Shown here: piece by piece, positions 1 to 6,097 of the stretch
Numbering within the stretch: the first letter of the stretch is position 1
Layout: each line of letters starts with the position of its first letter
Source of the DNA: Saprospiraceae bacterium
GTDB lineage: Bacteria; Bacteroidota; Bacteroidia; Chitinophagales; Saprospiraceae
Direction of reading: 5' to 3'
NCBI GenBank assembly: GCA_022841345.1
Contig: JALHRR010000035.1
Coordinates: 1 to 39,135, forward strand
DNA: 39,135 nt
Position numbers and translations under genes: made by a program
Notes under the pieces: generated by a model
Seen by the model: the letters and a program-made list of their open reading frames with translations, nothing else
Told to the model about the DNA's origin: nothing
Database searches by the model: none

Positions 1-123
1 GTCCTTAATCTTTTGAAGGGCAAACTTTTCATACGTATTCCAAACAGTTTCAGTAACGCTGAAACTTGAGAGAACACCTATTGAATCAAAGATGACCGCA
101 GGATATGAAAGAGTATTCACCAT
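1..123 (-). CDS. Truncated 5' end of an unknown gene
   Basis: An open frame begins with ATG at 123 on the minus strand and runs without a stop off the left edge (41 codons, starting MVNTLSYPAVIFDSIGVLSS). The visible residues contain no motif I recognise. Composition is compatible with a cytoplasmic protein and there is no signal peptide. The frame is short, so its status as a gene rests only on the ATG and the absence of stops. It lies downstream of the YdeI-like gene on the same strand, 202 nt away. Confidence 0.4.
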   Translation of the reverse strand, partial: MVNTLSYPAVIFDSIGVLSSFSVTETVWNTYEKFALQKIKD

Positions 124-325
124 ACAAACAAAGATACGATTATTTTTATTGAAGCATTGTGATTTGGGGAGGGTAGTATTTTTGTATATACTGACCATTA
201 TTTAAATTGTTCTGAACACTATATTCTGAGCTTGATTAAACAATTCCGAATGTTTATTGCTCCAATGAATGAATAAAGTCCGGAATGGCAAGTTTGGTAA
301 TTTGATATTTATTTTTACGAATATT

Positions 326-808
326 TCACGGCTTATCCCTTCCCACAAACCGCTCTTTGCCTTCCAAAAAATTAATGGCCCGAATGACATTTTTATCAAT
401 GCTGGCCTCTGTCTTGAGAAATGTAAAGTATCTGACGATTTCCAGTCTTAATGAAGGGCTGATTTTCTCGAATACTTCTGAAGCACGTGGATTTTCTTCC
501 AACGCTTTTTGGAGTTTGGAGTGTATGGGGATGATTCGTTCTTCCGGATCAAATGCAATTTCAATAGTTACCTTGTCACCAAGCTGTTTTTGAGCAGCTT
601 TTCGCATTTCAGCATGCAGGTATAATCTCCAGTGGCCGGCATATTTCACAAGCGTTTGAATGAATTCGTGTCCATCGATTTTCATTCGGACGGGTATTTT
701 GCCTTTGTGTTGACCGGCTTGTTCGATGAGTGCATTCTGGACCTTTTCGGGGAGAAGGACGTAGGGGTTGATTCCTATTATTTCGATTTTTGCTGTGAAC
801 ATTAACAT
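326..808 (-). CDS. YdeI/OmpD-associated family protein (DUF1905-type)
   Basis: A 160-residue soluble protein. Residues about 3-75 look like a DUF1905 beta-barrel domain (FTAKIEIIG, then KIPVRMKIDGHEF and GHWRLYLHAEMRKA). The C-terminal half has the helical YdeI/OmdA pattern (ALEENPRASEVFEKISPSLR, then RAINFLEGKERF). Family members are annotated as 'bacteriocin-protection' or OmpD-associated proteins, but their biochemical role is unclear. There are two possible ATG starts, codons 1 and 3 (808 or 802); MFTAKIEIIG from the second resembles the usual family start. No signal peptide or membrane segment. It is on the same strand as the ABC locus but 358 nt beyond the last gene of that locus, across a repeat-filled spacer, so it is probably transcribed separately. 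Recognition of the family is by eye. Confidence 0.75.
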   Translation of the reverse strand: MLMFTAKIEIIGINPYVLLPEKVQNALIEQAGQHKGKIPVRMKIDGHEFIQTLVKYAGHWRLYLHAEMRKAAQKQLGDKVTIEIAFDPEERIIPIHSKLQKALEENPRASEVFEKISPSLRLEIVRYFTFLKTEASIDKNVIRAINFLEGKERFVGRDKP

Positions 809-812
809 CCAG

Positions 813-849
813 ATTTCAGGTTTCAGTACTTTCAGTTGTCAGATTTCAG
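813..849. repeat. Heptamer array, TTTCAG type
   Basis: Five 7-nt units, ATTTCAG, GTTTCAG, CTTTCAG, TTGTCAG and ATTTCAG, with a 2-nt slip after the second. The array runs directly into the first palindrome at 855. Confidence 0.75.
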
Positions 850-854
850 TCCCC

Positions 855-874
855 GTCCCCAAAGCTTTGGGGAC
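855..874. repeat. Perfect 20-nt palindrome, AAAGCTTT core
   Basis: GTCCCCAAAGCTTTGGGGAC is identical to its reverse complement. The 16-nt core CCCCAAAGCTTTGGGG recurs at 993-1008 and 28697-28712, always outside genes. It could form a cruciform or RNA hairpin or be a protein-binding site; its function is unknown. Confidence 0.85.
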
Positions 875-906
875 CATGCGAAGCGAAATAACACTGCGAG
901 GCCTGA

Positions 907-941
907 AATTTAGAATTTAGAAGGCAGAATTTAGAATTTTT
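907..941. repeat. Heptamer array, AATTTAG type
   Basis: Five consecutive 7-nt units: AATTTAG, AATTTAG, AAGGCAG, AATTTAG, AATTTTT. The period is exact over 35 nt. Confidence 0.75.
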
Positions 942-945
942 AAAT

Positions 946-984
946 CATTGAATATTAACGTTCTGCATAAGTGTTATATAGGAG
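946..984. repeat. 39-nt imperfect direct repeat, copy 1
   Basis: It starts CATTGAATAT and ends GTTATATAGGAG. It matches copy 2 (1098-1136) at 33 of 39 positions without gaps. Both copies are next to TTTCAG or GATTTGAAA-type sequence, so a larger intergenic unit seems to have been duplicated. Confidence 0.7.
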
Positions 985-991
985 GTTTCAG

Positions 992-1009
992 TCCCCAAAG
1001 CTTTGGGGA
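992..1009. repeat. Perfect 18-nt palindrome, AAAGCTTT core
   Basis: TCCCCAAAGCTTTGGGGA, the second copy of the palindrome family, bordered by GGTTTCAG on both sides. Confidence 0.8.
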
Positions 1010-1097
1010 TCAGGTTTCAGATTTGAAACAGCCAAATCAGCAGCCGATTGTTTGAATGATAGTATGCAAATCATTTGATTTTTGCTTGTTTATAAGA

Positions 1098-1136
1098 CAT
1101 TGAATATCAGTGTCCTGCAAAAGTGTTATAAAGGAG
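1098..1136. repeat. 39-nt imperfect direct repeat, copy 2
   Basis: Partner of 946-984. The differences cluster in the middle (positions 11-17 of the unit), while the ends CATTGAATAT and AAGTGTTATA are kept. Confidence 0.7.
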
Positions 1137-1166
1137 ATTTGAAAAAGCCCTGAACAGCCATCAAAA

Positions 1167-2582
1167 TTAGTTGTTTGCTCCGTAAAACACAAGCACTTCT
1201 CTTCTCAAGTACCAATCATATAAAGCCATAGTCTGTCTCAGCCGCGCCTGGTCGAGGTTGTTTTTTGAGATCATGTATTCTACAGTATTAATAACTCCCT
1301 GATTGAAGCGAATCTCATTGGCTCTAAAGCTGGACTCGAAGGCGTCGACCTGTTCAGAGGAGAGTTCATATCTTCTGAAGGCAGTTTGTTGATTCAGGTG
1401 GGCTTGCTCTACTAATTGTTGCAATTGTATTTTGGCATTGCCTTCCATCCAGATAGCTTGTTGTTCTTGCAAACTGGCCAGTTCTATTTGTCTTCTGGTC
1501 TGCCAGCCGTTTAATATCGGGATTTGCAGGTTAAGACTGAAGGTCGTGTTGTAATTGTTGCTAAACTGATTCCAATAAGGAATCTTTTCAGAATTGAATC
1601 CGGGGAAGGTCTTGAATACAGGCAATTGGGTTCCTTCGAATATCACATAATCAGAAGTTGAAACTGTTTGATCTCCCAGGAAAATGTCGCGTCTGGCTGC
1701 ACTTGAGATATTCGAGAAAATACCTGCATTGAAGGATAAGGAGGGAGAAAGCCCTGCTTTTGCGGCCCGGAGTCCCCGACCTGCACTGGCAGTGCGTGCC
1801 CGGGCAGCTTTGACTAATGCGAGTTGGTCCACAGATCGCTGTAATAATTCTTCAGGGCTCATTAAATTGGGAATGGGAGTTTTACTAAATTCTGAACGGG
1901 AAAAAGTAGCTGTTCTGTCATAAGGAATTCCCATTAATTGAAACAGTGCGATGGCTGCATTTTGCCGGGAATTTTCTGCATCCAGTAAGTTGAGTTTTTC
2001 TGTAGCCAATTGACCCCGCAAATCTGAGATATCAACTGGTGAAATAGCTCCATCTCTATCCAGTGTTTCCAGTCTTTTCAATTGAGCTTCGGTTGTGCTG
2101 ATCTGGTTTTGCAGAATTTGAATCTGATCCGTTGCACTCAATACCTGTAAATATTGTAGTACAACACTCAATCTGATATTGTCTTTTTCCTGTTGGGTTT
2201 CCAGCTGGCTGGCTTCCAGATTCAGTGCATTCCTCCGAATAGTGTGATACTGCCTCAACCCATTGAAAAGTATGAGTGAGGAGGTTAAACCATAATTGGC
2301 AAATGTGATGTCCTGATTGATATATGTGTTGGTAAACGGGTCAATGTTTCTACCCTGGTTGATACCATGTGACACAAAACCATTCAAATCAGGTAATTGA
2401 GCCAACCGGCTTTGGCGGTGGTCGATTTCAGCACCCTGGGCCAACCAATCACGTTGCTTGATATTGATGTTATTTTGCATAGCGGCTTCAATGCAGGCAG
2501 CAAGGCTCATGGTTTTTTGTGCGCTGGTAATTAGTAAAAAGCTCCAAAAAATTATACCAGCTAAAAAATATTTGTTTTTCAT
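1167..2582 (-). CDS. TolC-family outer-membrane efflux channel
   Basis: A 471-residue outer-membrane factor that would form the exit duct of the tripartite exporter encoded upstream. There is a signal peptide with hydrophobic core FLAGIIFWSFLLITSA and a likely cut near residue 21. The mature N-terminus has the typical SLAACIEAAMQNN helix, followed by long amphipathic helices rich in Q, L, A and E and the duplicated helix-strand pattern of the family (second half from about residue 240). Segments such as SLILFNGLRQ and LQIPILNGWQTRRQIE match the strand-to-helix turns seen in each TolC half. Length is normal. The start ATG overlaps the stop of the preceding ATPase gene by 4 nt (ATGA), implying translational coupling. 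It is the last gene of the locus. The substrate is unknown. Confidence 0.93.
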   Translation of the reverse strand: MKNKYFLAGIIFWSFLLITSAQKTMSLAACIEAAMQNNINIKQRDWLAQGAEIDHRQSRLAQLPDLNGFVSHGINQGRNIDPFTNTYINQDITFANYGLTSSLILFNGLRQYHTIRRNALNLEASQLETQQEKDNIRLSVVLQYLQVLSATDQIQILQNQISTTEAQLKRLETLDRDGAISPVDISDLRGQLATEKLNLLDAENSRQNAAIALFQLMGIPYDRTATFSRSEFSKTPIPNLMSPEELLQRSVDQLALVKAARARTASAGRGLRAAKAGLSPSLSFNAGIFSNISSAARRDIFLGDQTVSTSDYVIFEGTQLPVFKTFPGFNSEKIPYWNQFSNNYNTTFSLNLQIPILNGWQTRRQIELASLQEQQAIWMEGNAKIQLQQLVEQAHLNQQTAFRRYELSSEQVDAFESSFRANEIRFNQGVINTVEYMISKNNLDQARLRQTMALYDWYLRREVLVFYGANN

Positions 2583-3247
2583 TCCTGTTCTATTCTTCCG
2601 TCCAGTAAATTAATGATTCGATTTCCGTAGGTGGCATTTTTCTCTGAATGTGTGACCTGGATGATGGTGACTTTGTCCTCTTCGTTTAGCTTTTTGAATA
2701 AGTCCATGATTTCTTCACCCTGGCGGGAATTCAGATTCCCGGTGGGTTCGTCTGCCAGCAGAAGTTTGGGACTTCCTGCCAATGCTCTGGCGATTCCTAC
2801 AAGTTGTTGCTGACCGCCTGATAGTTGATTTGGGAACAAGTCTTTCTTGCCGACAATTTGAAATCTGTCCAGCATGTCTGAGACAATTGACTTTCTTTCC
2901 GAACCTTTATACCCCTGATAAATGAGTGGTGTTTCGATATTCTCGAAAACAGTCAGTTCATCAATTAAATGATAGGCCTGGAATACAAATCCAATATGCT
3001 TTTTGTAGAGCTCTACCCTTTGCTTTTCCTTGAGCCGGAATACGTCCTGATCCATGAAAGTATAACTTCCTTCGTCTGCCTGATCCAGCATGCCGATCAC
3101 ATTGAGCAATGTAGATTTGCCGGAACCGGAAGGCCCCATGATGGACACGAATGATCCTTCTTCTATTTCCAGATTGATGTCACGTAGTACGAAGTTTCGG
3201 GTTGAGCCGGTCTGGTACCATCTGTATATTTTTTCTAGTTTAATCAC
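2579..3247 (-). CDS. ABC transporter ATPase, LolD/MacB type, with altered motifs
   Basis: A 222-residue stand-alone nucleotide-binding subunit that would energise FtsX-type permeases at the inner membrane. Visible motifs are Walker A GPSGSGKS (38-45), Q-loop Q90, LSGGQ (142-146), Walker B LLLADE with catalytic E167, and H-loop H200. Two positions differ from the upstream paralogue: the segment after the signature reads QQQLVGIARA instead of QQQRVAVARA, and the D-loop reads GNLNS instead of GNLDS. The core catalytic residues are present, so activity is plausible. It overlaps the TolC gene by 4 nt and is separated from permease P1 by a 427-nt repeat spacer, which sets it apart from the tightly spaced permease block. 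It may pair with the canonical ATPase or serve a subset of the permeases; the sequence does not decide. Confidence 0.95.
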   Translation of the reverse strand: MIKLEKIYRWYQTGSTRNFVLRDINLEIEEGSFVSIMGPSGSGKSTLLNVIGMLDQADEGSYTFMDQDVFRLKEKQRVELYKKHIGFVFQAYHLIDELTVFENIETPLIYQGYKGSERKSIVSDMLDRFQIVGKKDLFPNQLSGGQQQLVGIARALAGSPKLLLADEPTGNLNSRQGEEIMDLFKKLNEEDKVTIIQVTHSEKNATYGNRIINLLDGRIEQE

Positions 3248-3257
3248 GTTTTTTTTA

Positions 3258-3285
3258 GTTATGAATGATGAGTTATGAATGATGA
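3258..3285. repeat. Heptamer array, GTTATGA/ATGATGA
   Basis: Two heptamers alternate twice, exactly: GTTATGA, ATGATGA, GTTATGA, ATGATGA. A GAGCAGCC octamer variant follows at 3288. Confidence 0.8.
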
Positions 3286-3301
3286 GTGAGCAGCCAGTTG
3301 G

Positions 3302-3336
3302 AGTTATGAGTTATGAGTTGTGAATGATGAGTGAAC
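3302..3336. repeat. Heptamer array, AGTTATG type
   Basis: Five 7-nt units: AGTTATG, AGTTATG, AGTTGTG, AATGATG, AGTGAAC. The last unit supplies the first half of the GAACAGCC octamer at 3333-3340. Confidence 0.8.
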
Positions 3337-3346
3337 AGCCAAAGAA

Positions 3347-3374
3347 GATATAAGATATGAGATATAAGATATGA
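3347..3374. repeat. Heptamer array, GATATAA/GATATGA
   Basis: Four exact 7-nt units alternating GATATAA and GATATGA, then GATGAAC, which leads into GAACAGCC at 3378-3385. Confidence 0.8.
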
Positions 3375-3400
3375 GATGAACAGCCGGAATAGCCGATTCT

Positions 3401-3428
3401 AGCTTCGAGCTTCGAGCTTTGAGCTGCG
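3401..3428. repeat. Heptamer array, AGCTTCG type
   Basis: Four 7-nt units AGCTTCG, AGCTTCG, AGCTTTG and AGCTGCG, followed by AGAGTAC that runs into a GTACAGCC variant octamer. Confidence 0.8.
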
Positions 3429-3460
3429 AGAGTACAGCCAGTTGAACAGCCGGAACAGCC

Positions 3461-3495
3461 GCTTCTAGCATCTGGCTGCTGGCTTCTGGCAGAAT
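3461..3495. repeat. Heptamer array, GCTTCTG type
   Basis: Five 7-nt units GCTTCTA, GCATCTG, GCTGCTG, GCTTCTG and GCAGAAT, directly after GAACAGCC at 3453-3460. The same word family (CTGGCTT in another register) reappears in the other spacer of this locus at 24253-24287. Confidence 0.75.
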
Positions 3496-3579
3496 ACCCA
3501 GTGTGAGCTGTGTGGGTTGTGTGCGAACCCTATCCCAGCTTTTCCCCTGGAAGTGAAAGGAGAACAGCCTGGTGAGGAT

Positions 3580-3633
3580 GGAGCTAAGCTCCCCTCTCTT
3601 TCCATGATAGGGGTCGGGGGTGAGTTTAGCCCC
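3580..3633. repeat. Imperfect inverted repeat
   Basis: Left arm GGAGCTAAGCTCCCCTCTC and right arm GATAGGGGTCGGGGGTGAG continuing TTTAGCCCC can pair with several mismatches and an insertion in the right arm. Elements of this look (an ACCCCCGACCCC core next to GAGAGGGGAG) are a common kind of dispersed bacterial intergenic repeat that yields false ORFs reading LTPDP. It may act as an RNA hairpin between P1 and the second ATPase. Confidence 0.5.
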
Positions 3634-3674
3634 GGGAAGAGATAAGAGACGCGGTTTTGTGTTGTTTTCCATAG

Positions 3675-6086
3675 TTACTCAGTTTTAATGGAGTCGACGG
3701 GGTTCATAGTAGCGGCACGGAGGCTTTGGATGCTGACTGTAAACATAGCGATGATCAGGGATAGTAAACCTGCTGCAGGTAAAATCCACCACTCGAACGC
3801 GATGCGGAACTGGAAGTCCTGTAGCCAGGCATTCATCACATAGTAAGCAAGAGGCGCTGATATGACGAAGGCAATCAGGACCAGCCATAGAAAGTCTTTG
3901 GACAATAATCCGACTAAGCCCGAAACAGAAGCTCCCAATACCTTTCTGATTCCGATTTCTCTGGTTTTCTGAACAGCTATTAGTGATGATAATCCAAACA
4001 GACCCAGACATGAAATCAAGATAGCAATCAACGTAAATATCTGGCTCAAGGAGGTGAAGCGACGCTCTGCTTCATAGAAGTTTGCAATATTTTCATCAAA
4101 GAAAACACCTTCAAATACTGTATCAGGAAACTGTTCATTGTACAATCTTTCAATTTCTTTGACGGTAGAGGCAATGCTTTCCGGATGGAGTTTGATGCCG
4201 GCTGAATAATACCAGGACTCTCTGGGGTAAATCATAATCGGAGTATAACTTTCTCTGAGGGTACTGGAAATGAAGTTTTCAGTAACTCCTACGATAGTAA
4301 GGTTCGTGTTTCGGCCGACGATGATCGATTTTCCCAATATTTCTTCCGGTTGCTGAAAGCCAAGTTTCTCCGCCATATGGCGATTGATTAATAGTTCTCT
4401 GGTGGAATCAGACGGAAAAAAATTTCTGCCGGCAGCTAATTTAATTCCATACGTTTGAAGATAGTCAGGATCTCCAATTTTCAGTTGTGCATTGAAGGGT
4501 TCACTTTCGGATCTGTTGTCAAAGGTAAAATTACCCATCCAGTAGTTTTCGGAAGAAGGCTGGTCATTAGAATAAGCCATGGATTGAACTCCCGGTAAAG
4601 CAAGCAATTTTTCTTTAAAAGTTTTGAATCCGGGACGATACATCGAATCGGGGTTCATACTTAAAGTATAAACAAGATCCGGTTGGAATCCGAGATCTGT
4701 TTTCCGGATATACTGCATTTGGTAGGCGGTGACGATGGTTCCGATAATGAGTATTTGCGCGATAGCAAACTGGCACATAACGAGTACTTTCCTGAGGCTG
4801 AGTCCACCGATTTGTTGTTGTTGAATTTTGCTTTTCAGAGCTTTTACGGGCTGGAAGCGGGACATCAGCCAGGCAGGGTAGGAGCCGGCCAGCAAAATGA
4901 TCAGTATGCATGTTCCTGCCACTGTTGCCAGCATCTTTGGATCAGAAAATAAGGGCCAGTCGATCGGGACAGATGAAATCAGCGGTAAAAATCTTTGCAG
5001 CAAAAATGCAGCACCGATTCCAAGTGAGAGCGCAATCAAAACCACTGCTGTAGTTTCTCCCAGAAACTGGAATACCAGACTTCTGCTGCTGCTGCCCAAT
5101 GTCTTTCTAACACCTACTTCTCTTGCTCTGGAAGCTGCCATGGCAGTGGCCATATTGATAAAATTAAAGCAGGCCATTATGGCTATTATTAATCCAATTC
5201 CCCCTAGCATAGCCAGCCTTTTCCTCCCAATAGCTGCACCCGTTTGAGTATTAAAATGCATATCTTCAAGAGGTTCAGCAAAATAATAGCGCTTATTATC
5301 GCTGTTCTCGTTTCTTTTTGCTGCCACTTTTTTCAATTGCAGATTAGCATCTGCCAAAAGATCCGGATCGGAAAGCAGTGCAAACATTTGATCATTGGTA
5401 CTGATATTATGCCAGTCAGGTTCATATCCTCTCAGAGATGGGTTTTGAACCAGCGTTTCATATGAAATACCAAGCTTGACATCCAGATCTGAATTGTCCG
5501 GTGCATCTTCTACTATTCCTTTTACAGTGACCAGCAGGTCCTTGTTTATTTTCAATACTTTGTTCAGGGCAGATTCCCAGTTTTCAAAACATCGCTCTGC
5601 CATGGATTTTGAGATGACGACCTGATTCGGTTCTTTGAGCAACTGAGGGTTTCCTGCAAGCCATGTCCAGTCAAATAAATCATAGAAAGAAGGATCCACA
5701 TACACAGCAATTCCGGAGTTCTGTGTCATATTAAATTTCAAACGGATATTGCCACTTTCATCAGGGACATTTACCTGAGGGCTGAAGAAATGGACACGTG
5801 CAGTTTTTTCAAATTGCGGAACCATGGAATTGACTTCATCCATAGCGGGAATTTGCACTGCTGTATTGATGCCAATGTTTCCATCATGATAATGTTCCTC
5901 AGCGAGTAAGTGTACAATACGATCTGCGTTTTGATGATATTTGTCAAATGACAATTCATAGAATACAACCTTGAATAGCAACAAACACACAGTAATGCTC
6001 AGTGTCAAACCAAGGACATTGATCCAGGTATAATTTTTATGTTTTAATAAATGTCTGAGCGTGATTTTAATTTGTTGTAGCCGCAT
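3675..6086 (-). CDS. FtsX-like ABC permease P1 (last permease of the array)
   Basis: An 803-residue inner-membrane permease. TM1 (residues about 22-44) is followed by a MacB_PCD-like periplasmic domain to about 280, then the first FtsX unit with three TMs and the cytoplasmic coupling motif REVGVRKTLGSS (322-333). TM5 is near residue 435, then a second periplasmic domain and a second FtsX unit with REIGIRKVLGAS (709-720), ending NPVDSIKTE. P1 is one of the more divergent members at its N-terminus (MRLQQIKITLRHLLKHKNYT, where most others read NxxKIxxRNLxxNK). AGSYPAW follows TM4. It starts 11 nt after P2 stops and is followed by the 427-nt repeat spacer. It presumably uses the shared fusion protein and channel; substrate unknown. 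Confidence 0.95.
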   Translation of the reverse strand: MRLQQIKITLRHLLKHKNYTWINVLGLTLSITVCLLLFKVVFYELSFDKYHQNADRIVHLLAEEHYHDGNIGINTAVQIPAMDEVNSMVPQFEKTARVHFFSPQVNVPDESGNIRLKFNMTQNSGIAVYVDPSFYDLFDWTWLAGNPQLLKEPNQVVISKSMAERCFENWESALNKVLKINKDLLVTVKGIVEDAPDNSDLDVKLGISYETLVQNPSLRGYEPDWHNISTNDQMFALLSDPDLLADANLQLKKVAAKRNENSDNKRYYFAEPLEDMHFNTQTGAAIGRKRLAMLGGIGLIIAIMACFNFINMATAMAASRAREVGVRKTLGSSSRSLVFQFLGETTAVVLIALSLGIGAAFLLQRFLPLISSVPIDWPLFSDPKMLATVAGTCILIILLAGSYPAWLMSRFQPVKALKSKIQQQQIGGLSLRKVLVMCQFAIAQILIIGTIVTAYQMQYIRKTDLGFQPDLVYTLSMNPDSMYRPGFKTFKEKLLALPGVQSMAYSNDQPSSENYWMGNFTFDNRSESEPFNAQLKIGDPDYLQTYGIKLAAGRNFFPSDSTRELLINRHMAEKLGFQQPEEILGKSIIVGRNTNLTIVGVTENFISSTLRESYTPIMIYPRESWYYSAGIKLHPESIASTVKEIERLYNEQFPDTVFEGVFFDENIANFYEAERRFTSLSQIFTLIAILISCLGLFGLSSLIAVQKTREIGIRKVLGASVSGLVGLLSKDFLWLVLIAFVISAPLAYYVMNAWLQDFQFRIAFEWWILPAAGLLSLIIAMFTVSIQSLRAATMNPVDSIKTE

Positions 6087-6097
6087 AACATTTGATT

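Larger units (their letters stand above)
809..1166. other. Repeat-rich spacer downstream of the TolC gene
   Basis: 358 nt without a credible gene. It holds two heptamer arrays (813-849, 907-941), two palindromes with the CCCCAAAGCTTTGGGG core (855-874, 992-1009), an imperfect 39-nt direct repeat (946-984 and 1098-1136) and an exact GAACAGCC octamer at 1152-1159, just past the TolC stop. AAACAGCC and GCAGCCG variants lie at 1026-1041. One of the palindromes could act as a terminator, but neither is followed by a clean U-tract. Confidence 0.8.
3248..3674. other. Modular repeat spacer between permease P1 and the second ATPase
   Basis: 427 nt inside the ABC locus. It consists of five 7-nt-period arrays (3258-3285, 3302-3336, 3347-3374, 3401-3428, 3461-3495) separated or ended by exact GAACAGCC octamers at 3333, 3378, 3444, 3453 and 3562, with variants GAGCAGCC (3288), GAATAGCC (3387) and GTACAGCC (3432). 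An imperfect inverted repeat follows at 3580-3633. A 122-codon frame crosses most of it on the minus strand but merely translates the repeats. No promoter matching TAnnTTTG was seen. Confidence 0.85.

Noticed and set aside
129-136. TATCTTTG on the minus strand just before the truncated gene at 123
   Set aside because: It matches TAnnTTTG but would leave only about 5 nt before the ATG and has no TTG upstream; it would imply a leaderless transcript, which cannot be supported from so short a gene fragment.
3304-3672. 122-codon minus-strand frame between P1 and the second ATPase
   Set aside because: Its codons translate heptamer arrays, GAACAGCC octamers and an inverted repeat (the LTPDP-type false protein); composition is low complexity in the second half and there is no recognisable domain.
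4897-5247. 116-codon plus-strand frame
   Set aside because: Antisense to permease P1 with no independent support; comparable frames occur opposite the other permeases at the same place because of shared codon patterns.
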